From: G958296245 sp965262055
GTDB lineage: Bacteria > Chloroflexota > Dehalococcoidia > Lucifugimonadales > G958296245
NCBI GenBank assembly: GCA_965262055.1
Contig: CBDHEI010000002.1
Location: 1,550,001 to 1,614,000 of the forward strand
DNA length: 64,000 nt
Direction of reading: 5' to 3'
The notes under the pieces were generated by a model. That model saw only the letters and a program-made list of their open reading frames with translations. It was not told where the DNA came from and searched no databases. Shown here piece after piece: positions 33,764 through 43,018 of this stretch (position 1 is the stretch's first letter; each line of letters begins with the position of its first letter). A program made the position numbers and the translations under genes.

Positions 33764-34777
33764 TCACCCGCCACTGGCCCACGGCACGTCAACGCCGAAC
33801 TCCGCCGCTATGTCCTCAAGGTCGCGCCTGTGCTCGGGGCCGACCGGAATCCCGTGCTCCCGGAACTCCAGCTCGCGTTCGCCCTCGATTCCGCCTGCGT
33901 AGCTCGACTTCTCGAAGCCTTCGAGGGGGGCAAGGTCCCTGAGGCTCCCGGCGAGGGCGTCCATCTCGCGCCCGTACTCGGCCGGGTCGGTGAAGAGGCC
34001 CACCTGGAACATGAAGGCGAATCCGCATTGGCCGGTGGCGCGGTAGCGGCGGGGGTTCTCCCGGTCGGGGGAGTATGACGTACCCGCCATGATGCCGCCC
34101 CACGATTGAGCGATCATGCCCAGGCCGATGCACCGAAATATCGTGCCCGGTATCCATTCGGCGAGCTCGGGCCAGCGCGGCGATACTCGCAGGTCGTACA
34201 CGGGGGAGAAGTCGACGACGATGGGAGGCTCGCGGCCCGCCGGGGCGCTGATCGAGACCGGCGAGCCGATGGCGGGCGTGTAGACGGGCTGTCCGGGCTT
34301 CAGATCGAGCTCCCCGCCCGCCGTCACGAAGGCGCCCATCATGTGCTCCAGGGGCATGCGCGCGTAGATGCCGGCGGCGCCGATGTGTCCGTGATTCCTC
34401 GTCTGAAGGACGGCCACGCCCAGTTCCTTCGCCTTCTCGATGGCCCGGAGGGTGCCGTCGTACATCGGGAAGTAGCCGAGGCCGCCGTCGCCGTCCATCA
34501 CGACGCTCGCCGGACCCTCGCGGAGGACCTTGACTTCGGGGTCCGCGTTCAGGTCGCCGTCGCGCATCATCCGCGCATAGCGGCATACCTGGCGGGTGCC
34601 GTGGCTGAAGACGCCCCGGAGGTCGTTGCCCGTCAGCAGCTTCCCCAGAAGGCCGGCGCGGTCGGCGGCAAGCCCCGATGCCCGCGCCACGGCCGCAACG
34701 AAGTCCTGCATGTCGCCATGCGGGACGCGCACGAAGGTCTCCGGGGGGAGGTTCAGCTTGTAGACGGCATCTGTCAT
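33764..34777 (-). CDS. Malate/L-lactate dehydrogenase family (Ldh2/YlbC type) NAD(P)-dependent oxidoreductase
   Basis: 337 residues, full length. These enzymes oxidise 2-hydroxy acids (malate, lactate, ureidoglycolate, sulfolactate) or reduce imines, using an unusual non-Rossmann NAD(P) fold. Seen: LTGNDLRGVFSHGTRQV (catalytic His region), VLQTRNHGHIGAAGIYA, GSPVSISAPAGREPPIVVDF and C-terminal GIPVGPEHRRDLE. The middle portion departs slightly from malate dehydrogenases, so substrate is uncertain. A second copy survives only as a fragment at 29695. Downstream of it on the minus strand nothing else is co-oriented within 100 bases. Confidence 0.92.
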   Translation of the reverse strand: MTDAVYKLNLPPETFVRVPHGDMQDFVAAVARASGLAADRAGLLGKLLTGNDLRGVFSHGTRQVCRYARMMRDGDLNADPEVKVLREGPASVVMDGDGGLGYFPMYDGTLRAIEKAKELGVAVLQTRNHGHIGAAGIYARMPLEHMMGAFVTAGGELDLKPGQPVYTPAIGSPVSISAPAGREPPIVVDFSPVYDLRVSPRWPELAEWIPGTIFRCIGLGMIAQSWGGIMAGTSYSPDRENPRRYRATGQCGFAFMFQVGLFTDPAEYGREMDALAGSLRDLAPLEGFEKSSYAGGIEGERELEFREHGIPVGPEHRRDLEDIAAEFGVDVPWASGG

Positions 34778-34917
34778 GTGCGGCTCCTGGTATTTCTATC
34801 TAGACTGTGCGGGACGGTGGGTAGGCGCGCGGGCTAACTTGGTATCGATCGGATTCAAGAGTGCCAAGCCCTTCGAATCTGGCCGCCTCGCAGAACCGAC
34901 CCCACCAAGTTGCCCGG

Positions 34918-36081
34918 CTACTCCAAGTCCGTCTCGCCCGGCCTGGGCGCGCGCTCCAGTCGGAGGTCGGCCACGCCCCAACTCCGCGTAGACGGGTCGT
35001 AGACCTGCGGGATAGTCAATTCGAGGCCTTCCCGGCTGCCGCCGTAGGTGATCACCCTTCCGTCCGGCAGGAGCTCTGAAAGGAGGAGCATGGCGCCGAA
35101 GTACATCTCCCCGGTCCTGGTCCACTCGCCTGTGGAGGGGTCGTAGAGCTCGGCCTCCTTGGCAAAGTCCGACTCGCCGTATCCGCCCGAGACCAGCAGC
35201 GTCCCGTCGTTCAGGATTGTCGCCGTGTGGTAGGCGCGGGGGCTGTTCATGCCAGGCAGCGGCGAGGTCGTGTTCGTCGCGGCGTCGAACAGCTCTACGG
35301 TCTCCGTGATGGCCTCGGGCACGGGCGCGCCCCCCGCTATAAGAACGCGGCCGTCCGGGAGGAGGGTGGAGGTGTGCGCGGTCCGGGCCTCCAGCATCTC
35401 CGAGGCCTCGGACCACGAGCCGCTCTCCGGGTCGTATATCTGTAGGTAGGCGACCCTGGTCACCTTGTCGGTCTGGCCACCGCTGACAAGCACCCTGCCG
35501 TCGTCCATGAGCGTGGCGGCGTGGCTTCCCACGGCGTACGGCATTGTTCCGGCCCGCTTCCAGGAGCCCTGCTCGGGAACGAACACCTCGGCAGAGTCCG
35601 TCGGCCCGCGCAGGCTGATGCCGCCCGCGGCCAGCACCTTGCCGTCGGCGAGGACGGTTATCGTGTGGAGCACGCGGGGGTTGATCATGGGGGGCAGGGA
35701 CCGCCACTTGCCTGTTGACGGAGTCAGGACGTACGCGGACGCGGACGGACCCAGGTCTTCGCCCGCGCCCCCCGCTACGAAGACGCGGCCGTCCGGGAGC
35801 GTGACGGAGACCTGCGCGATGTTGGTCTCGACGATAGAGCCTACCAAGCCCTCGAGCCCCTCTGCCCGATCGGGGATGTTGAACTGGAAGGCCTCGACTT
35901 CGGGGGTAGGTTCCGGGGCGGGCTCGGGTGTGGGCGCTTCGATTACGGGGGTGGGCTCGGCCGTAGGGGCGATGGTGGGTTCTGCGGGGGTGGAGCCGCC
36001 GCAGGCGGCGAGCAGCACGGCGGCCAGCAGGACGGACGCCCACCACCACTTGCGACCAGTTTTCAGGGTGCATTCAAGCAA
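34918..36081 (-). CDS. Kelch-repeat lipoprotein
   Basis: 387 residues. Signal peptide WWWASVLLAAVLLAAC ends in a lipobox (LLAAC), then an APT/EPTP-rich linker (residues ~30-65). From ~90 to 370 about six kelch blades repeat the pattern ...LPDGRVFVAGGAG, LADGKVLAAGGI, MDDGRVLVSGGQ, LPDGRVLIAGGA, LNDGTLLVSGGY, each followed by an (A)ELYDPSTGEW-like strand, giving a beta-propeller of six or seven blades. It is attached to the outside of the membrane. No catalytic motif is visible; kelch propellers mostly bind proteins or sugars. Confidence 0.92.
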   Translation of the reverse strand: MLECTLKTGRKWWWASVLLAAVLLAACGGSTPAEPTIAPTAEPTPVIEAPTPEPAPEPTPEVEAFQFNIPDRAEGLEGLVGSIVETNIAQVSVTLPDGRVFVAGGAGEDLGPSASAYVLTPSTGKWRSLPPMINPRVLHTITVLADGKVLAAGGISLRGPTDSAEVFVPEQGSWKRAGTMPYAVGSHAATLMDDGRVLVSGGQTDKVTRVAYLQIYDPESGSWSEASEMLEARTAHTSTLLPDGRVLIAGGAPVPEAITETVELFDAATNTTSPLPGMNSPRAYHTATILNDGTLLVSGGYGESDFAKEAELYDPSTGEWTRTGEMYFGAMLLLSELLPDGRVITYGGSREGLELTIPQVYDPSTRSWGVADLRLERAPRPGETDLE

Positions 36082-36171
36082 CAGCTACTCCTATTGTCGG
36101 TATCAGGGTATAGGTTTCTGGTCGTTGAAGATTCGCTCTTGGAGACCCACATCCAAGGACCAGACAAACGG

Positions 36172-36417
36172 TCACACAGGCACTTGGAAGGATCGTCCCA
36201 GGGGATCGAATTCTGCGACTTCCTGCCTGGCCAACTTAGCGCGGATCTGCTCGAAGCTGCTTACCGTCTCCTTCGAATACAGTCGCTCTCCACAGCGCAA
36301 GCAGACCTCGGCGCATACCTTCACAGTCGCCAGATTGACACCGCCGCGTAGAAGCTTCTCCACTTCCTTCTCGGTCAAATCGCCCCCACACACAGGACAC
36401 TTACTCAAGGGCTTCAT
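36172..36417 (-). CDS. YgiT-type zinc-finger protein (MqsA-like N-terminal domain), orphan
   Basis: 81 residues from the ATG at 36417, preceded by CAGGAGACC. CPVCGGDLTEKEVEKLLRGG and CLRCGERLYSKETVSSFEQI form the two CxxC pairs of the YgiT zinc domain, which in antitoxins binds the toxin. This product lacks the MqsA helix-turn-helix and no DUF4258/MqsR-type toxin gene is adjacent, so the partner is lost or elsewhere. It ends AEFDPLGRSFQVPV. Divergent from the paralogue array that begins at 36572. Confidence 0.83.
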   Translation of the reverse strand: MKPLSKCPVCGGDLTEKEVEKLLRGGVNLATVKVCAEVCLRCGERLYSKETVSSFEQIRAKLARQEVAEFDPLGRSFQVPV

Positions 36418-36571
36418 CAGATGGTCTCCTGGCACGCCAGTCGAGCCAACCCTCCGGTTGCGCGGTCGACCTTCAAGCAATCATACCACCGGGGTCTGCG
36501 GGTTGGCGGTTGACTTCCAGTTGGCCTGTGGTTAAATGCGGCGTACCCGGTTGAAGGCAGGAGGATTCGCC

Positions 36572-38353
36572 ATGGAGAACAACGACGTATTCCAGGGGAA
36601 GGACTTCATCGGAGGCCGCGGGTACGAGAGCAAGCCGATATACATCGCCGACATGGGGCGGTGCACGCCGGCGGGCTCGCTTTCCGACGCTGCGCGCCCT
36701 GGGCGGTGGCGGACTATGTCGTACGAGACGGAGCACGGGGCGGGGGTCATGCTGCTGGCAGGGCCGGAGACGGCTGCCCCGGAGGTCACGTGCTCGCTGG
36801 GCCGCAACGGGTGGCACGCGATCTCCGTCGGGGTGCTCGGCGACGGGCGGCAGTCGACGCGGGTGCTGGCGCGGCTGAGCGGTGAGGACACCTCCTCGAT
36901 CATCACGCTGCCGCCGGTCCCGAGAACCGGGCACGGCGAGCCGATCCGGGAGATGTACTGGAAGACGGCGGACATTTCCGGCCAGGACTTGGTCCTGGGG
37001 CAGTTCCAGTACAGGGTGTCCACCGGCGAAGGGCCGGGTTCGATGCACTGCGAGGCGGCGCGGATAGCCTACGTCAAGCTGACGCCGCTGACGAGCTCGG
37101 AGGCGGAAGCGCTCCAGCGCGACCGTGAAGACAGCTCGAATAAGCGGCTGTTCGCGCACAACGACGCCCACGGGCCCCACTTCGGGTTCCGCCCGACGAA
37201 CGAGGAGGAGATACGCAGGCACGTCATCCCCTACGCGGACAACGACTTCTCGCGGCTTTACTGGGAGACGGGCGGCGGCGACATGGCCTTCTACCACAGC
37301 AGGATCGCTACCATCCCGTCCTACGACGGGCTGGACGACTTCGGCAGGCCGGGCGACCGGATGCAGGCGGAGAGTTGGCGCATCATGCGGGACAAGGGCA
37401 TAGACCCGCTCGCGGTCGCCGTCGAGCGGGCCCACGAGATAGGGCTGGAGATACACGCCAGCTTCCGGTTGGCGGGCTTCCGCTACCCGCCGCCCCTGGA
37501 CCATTTCAACATGGGCACTTCGTTCTTCATGCACCACCCGGAACTGCGGTCGATCGACAAGGACGGAAATGTCACGCCACGCATCTCTTACGCATACCCC
37601 AAGACACGGCAGTTCATCATCTCCCTGCTGACCGAGATGGTCGGCTACGGCGTGGACGGGGTGGGGCTCCTGTACAACCGGCGGCCGCCCCTGCTGGAGT
37701 ACGAGCCGCCTATCGTGGATGGCTTCAAGGCGGAGTACGGAGAGGACCCGCGGGAGCTGCCGGACGACGACCCGCGGTGGCTCAGGTACCGCGCACGCAC
37801 GTTGACTCAGTTCATGCACGAGGTGAGGCGGGCCATGGACGACGCGGCTGAGCGCATGGGGCGCACCGAGCGGTTGGGGATCACGGCGATCACGATGAAG
37901 GACGAACAGGAGAACCTGATCAACGGGATGGACGTGGAGGCGTGGGTCAACGAGGGGGTGGTGGATACGCTCATCCCGTACACGTCGGCGCCGAACCTGA
38001 GCGGCATGGCGGCGGGCTGGACCAACCCGGACGACGCGAAGTGGTTCATGGACATCACCAGGGGCAAGCCTGTGACGCTGGCGCTGAACCTGATGCCGCG
38101 CTACATCAGCCCCGAAGACTACCGGCGGAGGGCGGCGGCGCTGTACGACGCGGGCATCGAGAACCTGTTCTTCTGGGACTCGGACGCCTCCAACCGCGCG
38201 CACTATGCCGAGGACTGGGACGCGCTGCGTCGTCTCGGCCACCGCGAGGAGTTGAAGGCGTGGACGGAGGCGGGAGAGCCGCCCTTGGCGCTACCCACGG
38301 TCGGGCTGAAGGTGCTGGGGGGCTGGAACCTGTCGTACGCGACGCCGGGCTGA
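36572..38353 (+). CDS. Glycoside-hydrolase-like protein, paralogue 1 of 4
   Basis: 593 residues; start chosen at the ATG with GCAGGAGG upstream. Residues ~15-180 form a beta-rich region (PIYIADMGRCTPAGSLSDA; AGPETAAPEVTCSLGRNGW; EMYWKTADISGQDLVLGQF) that looks like a sugar-binding or galactose-binding-type sandwich. Then LFAHNDAHGPHFGFRPTNEE opens a TIM-barrel-like part with IHASFRLAGFRYPPPLDHF, GYGVDGVGLLYNRRPPLLEY and MKDEQENLINGMDVEAWVNE, resembling the GHL10-type barrel. Candidate acidic residues: Glu of LEYEP and of DEQEN. No signal peptide is seen, so it is presumably cytoplasmic. Unknown substrate. It heads a three-gene tandem array with paralogues 2 and 3. Confidence 0.75.
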   Translation: MENNDVFQGKDFIGGRGYESKPIYIADMGRCTPAGSLSDAARPGRWRTMSYETEHGAGVMLLAGPETAAPEVTCSLGRNGWHAISVGVLGDGRQSTRVLARLSGEDTSSIITLPPVPRTGHGEPIREMYWKTADISGQDLVLGQFQYRVSTGEGPGSMHCEAARIAYVKLTPLTSSEAEALQRDREDSSNKRLFAHNDAHGPHFGFRPTNEEEIRRHVIPYADNDFSRLYWETGGGDMAFYHSRIATIPSYDGLDDFGRPGDRMQAESWRIMRDKGIDPLAVAVERAHEIGLEIHASFRLAGFRYPPPLDHFNMGTSFFMHHPELRSIDKDGNVTPRISYAYPKTRQFIISLLTEMVGYGVDGVGLLYNRRPPLLEYEPPIVDGFKAEYGEDPRELPDDDPRWLRYRARTLTQFMHEVRRAMDDAAERMGRTERLGITAITMKDEQENLINGMDVEAWVNEGVVDTLIPYTSAPNLSGMAAGWTNPDDAKWFMDITRGKPVTLALNLMPRYISPEDYRRRAAALYDAGIENLFFWDSDASNRAHYAEDWDALRRLGHREELKAWTEAGEPPLALPTVGLKVLGGWNLSYATPG

Positions 38354-38375
38354 TGCAGAGGAGGGCGCAGAGGGC

Positions 38376-40148
38376 ATGACTAAGGACCGGATGGCAGACG
38401 GATGGTTGGAGGGCGAGGCGGTCTACCTGACCGACATGGACCGGTGCCTCCCCGGCGAGGCCGTATCACCGGAGCCGAAGAGGGGCCGGTGGCGGACGGT
38501 TGGGTACGAGTCGGACGAGCTCTCCGGGACCATGCTGGTGGCGTGGCAGGAGACGGCGGCGCCCGACGTCGTGTACCCGCTGGAGGTCTCCGGGTTGCAC
38601 GCCATCACGATAGGGGCGTGGAAGCTCAAGGAGTGGTACAAGGGCGGCGCCGGCGGCGTGCAGGTCAAGGCGAAGCTAACCGGAGACGACTCGTTCTCGA
38701 CGTTGACTATGCCCACTATCAGCGAGCCGGAAGACCCAATCGGCGGGTGGGACGACTGGACGGGCGGCGAGTGGCTGGGCGAGGTCTTCTGGAAGGTTGC
38801 AGACCTGACGGGCCAGCAGCTTACAGTGGGACAGATGAAGCGGCGTCACGCGCCAGGCGACTTCCCCGGGTCGTTCAAGTGCCAGGTGGCCTCCATCGCC
38901 TACATCAAGCTGACGCCGATCTCCGAGGACGAGGCGGCGGCCCTGCAGGCCGACCGGGAGAAGCGGGACGACAAGCGCCTGTTCGCGCACAGCGACTTCA
39001 CCTTCAAGAGCCCTGAGCATGTCAGGGAAGATCTGACGGCGTTCCGCGACTCCGACTTCTCGCGAATCGTGCTGGAGGCCGGGGCCGGCGACCTGATGAA
39101 CTACCCCACCAAGATCGGAAGGGTAGGCACCTACTATGGACTGGACGACTACGCCCAGCCGGTATACCGGGGTGAGGCGGAGACGTGGAGGTGGCTGCAG
39201 TCTGAGGGGATCGACCCGTACCGGATTGCGGTCGACTACATACACGGCATGGGGATGGAGTGCCACGCGGGCTTTCGCGTGGCCGGCTTCATGAGCCCAC
39301 CAGCCCACGACCACTTCGACTACGGGGACTCCTACTACTCCGCCCACCCGGAGTACAGGGGCGTAGACCGGAATGGCGACCCGACGCCGCGCATCGCCTT
39401 CAGCTACCCGGAGGTGCGGGAGTACGTGGTATCGCTGTTCCGCGAGATGGCGGAGGAGTACCCGATCGACGGCGTGTCGCCGCTGTACTGCCGGAGGCCG
39501 CCGCTGGTCGAGTATGAGGCGCCGCTGGTGGAAGGCTTCGAGGCGGAGTACGGCCGCGACCCCAGGGAGTTGGACGAGCGCGACAGGGACTGGCTCCAGT
39601 ACCGCTCCGGCGCGCTGACGGACTTCATGAGGCGGCTGAGGCGGGCCATGGACGAGGTGGGCGCGGAGTCGGGCAGGCGGCTGCAGGTCTCCGCAGTGGT
39701 GGCGAAGGACGAGGAGGAGAACCTCTACGACGGCATCGACCTGAAGACGTGGGTGGCGGAGGGACTGGTGGACGTACTGATGCCGTTCAGCTCGCACGCG
39801 GCGTACAACATGAACGCCGAGGCGTGGTCGGACACCGGGGCGACGCGGTACTTCCAGTCGCTGGTCGAGGGCACGCCGTGCGAGCTGTCGTTCAACATAC
39901 AGCCGTCGGGAATGGAGCTGGGCAGGCTGCGCCGGCGGGCGTCGGAGCTGTACCGGGCCGGCGCCGAGAGTCTGTTCTTCTGGAATACGCCCTCCAGCTA
40001 CTCGGAGCACTGGACGGCACTGCGCCGCCTGGGTCACGCTGGCGAGTTGGAGGCGTGGCGCGGCGCGTGCGAGCCTGATTCGGCGAGCCGCTCCGTAAAG
40101 CTGGACAAGCACGGGGAGTGGAACACGGCGTACATCACGCCGGGTTGA
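38376..40148 (+). CDS. Glycoside-hydrolase-like protein, paralogue 2 of 4
   Basis: 590 residues, 22 bases beyond paralogue 1. The same two-part layout: AVYLTDMDRCLPGEAVSPE, FWKVADLTGQQLTVGQMKR and YIKLTPISEDEAAALQADRE at the N-terminus, then the barrel with DFSRIVLEAGAGDLMNYPTK, AGFRVAGFMSPPAHDHFDYG, LVEYEAPLVEGFEAEYGRDP and KDEEENLYDGIDLKTWVAEG. It is the most divergent of the four: HNDAHG of its sisters is replaced by HSDFTF, and it carries insertions near GGWDDWTGGEW. So its specificity may differ. Transcribed with paralogues 1 and 3. Confidence 0.75.
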   Translation: MTKDRMADGWLEGEAVYLTDMDRCLPGEAVSPEPKRGRWRTVGYESDELSGTMLVAWQETAAPDVVYPLEVSGLHAITIGAWKLKEWYKGGAGGVQVKAKLTGDDSFSTLTMPTISEPEDPIGGWDDWTGGEWLGEVFWKVADLTGQQLTVGQMKRRHAPGDFPGSFKCQVASIAYIKLTPISEDEAAALQADREKRDDKRLFAHSDFTFKSPEHVREDLTAFRDSDFSRIVLEAGAGDLMNYPTKIGRVGTYYGLDDYAQPVYRGEAETWRWLQSEGIDPYRIAVDYIHGMGMECHAGFRVAGFMSPPAHDHFDYGDSYYSAHPEYRGVDRNGDPTPRIAFSYPEVREYVVSLFREMAEEYPIDGVSPLYCRRPPLVEYEAPLVEGFEAEYGRDPRELDERDRDWLQYRSGALTDFMRRLRRAMDEVGAESGRRLQVSAVVAKDEEENLYDGIDLKTWVAEGLVDVLMPFSSHAAYNMNAEAWSDTGATRYFQSLVEGTPCELSFNIQPSGMELGRLRRRASELYRAGAESLFFWNTPSSYSEHWTALRRLGHAGELEAWRGACEPDSASRSVKLDKHGEWNTAYITPG

Positions 40149-40196
40149 TTCGGGCCTTACAGGCGGGCGCGCCGAGCAGATGCCAGGAGGTGTCCC

Positions 40197-41978
40197 ATGG
40201 CTGACATGATCGACGCTAGGGGTTTCGCGGCTGAGCCGGTGTACCTTGCCGACATGGACCGGTGCGAGCCGGGATCGGCGCTGTCTGACAGGCTGGCGTG
40301 GAGGCAGTGGAGGAAGGTCGGCTACGCGACCCCCAGCTTCGAGGGCGTGATGCTGATCGCGGGCCCTGAGACGGCGGCCCCCGAGGTGACCTACCCGCTC
40401 GACGTAGCGGGCTGGCACGCGATAACCATCGGTGTGTACGGGGACCAGGAGGAAGACACCCAGGTGCTCGTCAGGCTGTCTGGCGAGAGCGTCTCGTCGA
40501 TGCTCATGCTGAAGCCCCTGGGCTACGAGCAGGGCGAGGAAGAAGGCAAGATGAAGGAGGTCGCCGACCCGGGCATCCACGAGATGTTCTGGAAGGCCGC
40601 CGACCTCACGGGGCAGAGCATCAGCTTCGCGCAGCAGTACTGGCCGGTCTCCCAGGGAGACGGCCCCGGCTCGCTGAAGGCCCACGGCGCCCGAGTCGCG
40701 TACGTCAAGCTGACCCCGCTTTCGGCCGACGAGGTGGCCGCCCTGCAGGCCGACAGGGCCGATAGCGGCACCAGGACACTGTTCGCCCACAATGACGCAC
40801 ACGGACCGCTGTACTCCTACAGAATCACGACCGCCGACGGCATCCGCAGACAGGTGGAGCCGTACCGCGACACCGACTTCTGTCGGCTGTACTGGGAGGT
40901 GGGGGCCGGGGACTCCCTGATGTACCTGTCCCGTATAGGCCGCCTGCCGACGCACGACGGCGTGGAGGACTTCGACCGGCAGGGGGACCGCATGTTTTCG
41001 GAGGCCTGGCGCTCGCTCCGGGAACAGGGTCTGGACCTGCTGCGGGTTGCGGTGGAGCATGCCCACGATATCGGGATAGAGATCCACGCGAGCTACAGGG
41101 TGGCGGGGTTCCACTTCCCGCCTCCTTTGGACCGGGACAGCGAGCGCGGCAAGTTCTACCTGTACCACCCGGAGCTGCGCGGTACGGACCGCGATGGCAA
41201 CGCAACGCCCCGCCTCTCGTACGCCTACCCGGAGGTGAGGCGGTTCGTCGTCTCGTTGCTCAGTGAGATAGCGGGCTACGGCGTGGACGGCGTATGCCTG
41301 CTCTACAACCGGAGGCCTCCGCTCGTGGAGTACGAGCCGCCCGTGGTGGAGGGCTTCATGGCCGAGTACGGCGAGGACCCCCGCGAACTGGACGAGGCCG
41401 ACCCTCGTTGGCTGAGCTACAGAGCAGGGGTGCTGACGCAGTTCATGCGGGAGGTGCGCGAGGCCATGGACGACGCGGGCCGGCGGCGTGGCCGTCCGGT
41501 GGGGGTCACCGCCATCGTTATGAGCACCGAGCAGGAGAACCTGTCTGTCGCGATGGACCTGCGCGCTTGGGTCGCCGAGGGGCTGGTCGACACCATCATT
41601 CCCTACTCCTCGGGGCCGAACCTGGACAGCATGAACCCGTCGTGGATGGACCCCACGGCCCTGGACTTCTTCCTTTCCATCACGAAAGACACCCCGGTGA
41701 AGCTGGCGCCCAACATCATGCCCCGGCAGATGAGCCCGGAGGAGTACCGGCGAAGGGTGTCCCGGCTGTACGCCCACGGTGTGGAGAACCTATTCTTCTG
41801 GGACTCGGCGTCGCAGCAGCGCGCGCACTACACCGACTCGTGGAGCGCGATGAGGCGGCTGGGCCACGCGGACGAGATTGCTGCGTGGGAGGCGGCCGGC
41901 GGGCCGCCCTTGGAGGCGCCGCGCATGACCTTACACCGCCTGGGCGAGTGGGACTTGTCCTACGAGACGCCGGGTTAA
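40197..41978 (+). CDS. Glycoside-hydrolase-like protein, paralogue 3 of 4
   Basis: 593 residues with AGGAGGTG about 7 bases upstream of the ATG. PVYLADMDRCEPGSALSDRL, AGPETAAPEVTYPLDVAGWH and VAYVKLTPLSADEVAALQAD mark the N-terminal region; LFAHNDAHGPLYSYRITTAD, IHASYRVAGFHFPPPLDRDS, LLYNRRPPLVEYEPPVVEGF and MSTEQENLSVAMDLRAWVAE the barrel. All presumed key positions match paralogues 1 and 4. It is followed by an antitoxin-like gene and ThuA. Role: likely a sugar- or sugar-acid-processing hydrolase, inferred only. Confidence 0.75.
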   Translation: MADMIDARGFAAEPVYLADMDRCEPGSALSDRLAWRQWRKVGYATPSFEGVMLIAGPETAAPEVTYPLDVAGWHAITIGVYGDQEEDTQVLVRLSGESVSSMLMLKPLGYEQGEEEGKMKEVADPGIHEMFWKAADLTGQSISFAQQYWPVSQGDGPGSLKAHGARVAYVKLTPLSADEVAALQADRADSGTRTLFAHNDAHGPLYSYRITTADGIRRQVEPYRDTDFCRLYWEVGAGDSLMYLSRIGRLPTHDGVEDFDRQGDRMFSEAWRSLREQGLDLLRVAVEHAHDIGIEIHASYRVAGFHFPPPLDRDSERGKFYLYHPELRGTDRDGNATPRLSYAYPEVRRFVVSLLSEIAGYGVDGVCLLYNRRPPLVEYEPPVVEGFMAEYGEDPRELDEADPRWLSYRAGVLTQFMREVREAMDDAGRRRGRPVGVTAIVMSTEQENLSVAMDLRAWVAEGLVDTIIPYSSGPNLDSMNPSWMDPTALDFFLSITKDTPVKLAPNIMPRQMSPEEYRRRVSRLYAHGVENLFFWDSASQQRAHYTDSWSAMRRLGHADEIAAWEAAGGPPLEAPRMTLHRLGEWDLSYETPG

Positions 41979-42047
41979 GGCCTGGACACAGGACGGGATG
42001 ATATGTGCTGGCGGCGCAGACCATCGCATTCATGCTATTCTCATCAC

Positions 42048-42353
42048 ATGGCCAACTTGCAAGTAAGGAACATGCCCGACGACCTTCACCAACGCCTGCG
42101 CCGACATGCGCGTGAGAGCAACCGCAGTATGAGCGGGGTAGTGTTCGCCGCCATCGAGAGGGAGCTGGCCAGGTGGGAGTGGCGGGAGCGTCTGGCCCAG
42201 CGCCCAGAGATCGACCTCGGCGTAGAGGCCGCGACGCTGCTCGCGGCAGAACGGGCGGTTTGCAGGGGGCGTCCGGATTGGGTGTCGTCGTACAGCACGT
42301 CCTCATCGGGTGATCCGAAAGAAGGACCCTCTTTGGAACGCACCCCGCGATAG
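42048..42353 (+). CDS. FitA-like ribbon-helix-helix antitoxin, orphan, altered C-terminus
   Basis: 101 residues from the ATG at 42048. MANLQVRNMPDDLHQRLRRH is the FitA/VapB-type RHH DNA-binding start, and ARESNRSMSGVVFAAIEREL the second part of the fold. After ERLAQRPEIDLGVEAATLLA the usual acidic tail is replaced by CRGRPDWVSSYSTSSSGDPK, as if the end had been changed by a deletion or frameshift. The PIN-domain toxin that normally follows is absent. Probably a decayed vapBC/fitAB pair. Confidence 0.8.
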   Translation: MANLQVRNMPDDLHQRLRRHARESNRSMSGVVFAAIERELARWEWRERLAQRPEIDLGVEAATLLAAERAVCRGRPDWVSSYSTSSSGDPKEGPSLERTPR

Positions 42354-42368
42354 AGGTTGGAGGCAGAG

Positions 42369-42995
42369 ATGAAGCTACTGGTCGTAACCGGCGGACAGCA
42401 CCCATATGAACAGAGCACGCCGGTATTGGAGGAGTTCCTGAAGAAGGCCGGCCACGACGTGGAGGTCACGGAGGACGCGGGCGTGCTGACGTCGGACAGC
42501 CTGTCGGGCTGCGACGCGCTCGTATTCAACACCTTGCGCCGGAACGAGACGAGGCTGACCCTCGACGAGCGCACCGCGATGACACAGTTCGTAGGCAGCG
42601 GCAAGGGCTTCGTCTGCATCCACATCTCCGGCGCCCTGGACGACTCATGGCCGGAGTACCACGACGTCACGGGCGGCGGGTGGATATTCGGACAGAGCAC
42701 GCACCCGCCCTACGGTCAGTTCGGCGTGGTCGTCTCCGACGCAACCCATTCCTGCGCCGAAGGCATCACGGACTTTGTGACGAACGACGAGCTATATACG
42801 AAGATAGGTTGGCGCAGCGGCAATCACGTCTTCCTTACGGCCGAGCTCGACGGAGTGGTCCACCCGATGGCCTGGACCCGGCCTTACGGCAAGGGCAGGG
42901 TCTTCGCCACCGCGCTGGGCCATAACGGGCTGAGCTTCGAGACCCCGCAATTCCAGCGCCTGGTGCTGAACGGGGTGAGCTGGGCGGGAGGCTAG
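42369..42995 (+). CDS. ThuA-like family protein (trehalose-utilisation-type)
   Basis: 208 residues; GGAGGCAGAG precedes the ATG at 42369. ThuA proteins adopt a glutamine-amidotransferase-like flavodoxin fold and occur in operons for sugar oxidation or 3-keto-glycoside metabolism. Seen: KLLVVTGGQHPYEQSTPVLE, the GKGFVCIHISGALDDSWPEY core, GGWIFGQSTHPPYGQF, and PMAWTRPYGKGRVFATALGH, the conserved family end. It follows the three glycoside-hydrolase-like paralogues by 390 bases, which supports a sugar-related role for the cluster. Confidence 0.88.
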   Translation: MKLLVVTGGQHPYEQSTPVLEEFLKKAGHDVEVTEDAGVLTSDSLSGCDALVFNTLRRNETRLTLDERTAMTQFVGSGKGFVCIHISGALDDSWPEYHDVTGGGWIFGQSTHPPYGQFGVVVSDATHSCAEGITDFVTNDELYTKIGWRSGNHVFLTAELDGVVHPMAWTRPYGKGRVFATALGHNGLSFETPQFQRLVLNGVSWAGG

Positions 42996-43018
42996 GGCCG
43001 TCGGCGGGCAGTCCGATG

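Noticed and set aside
34106..34837. 243-codon plus-strand frame opposite Ldh2
   Set aside because: Antisense to a clearly conserved enzyme; no family resemblance.
38676..41777. A 1033-codon open frame on the minus strand
   Set aside because: It is antisense to the glycoside-hydrolase-like paralogues, is extremely rich in Arg/Pro/His/Val as expected from GC-rich complement, and has no recognisable domain or start signals. Long open antisense frames are common at this base composition.
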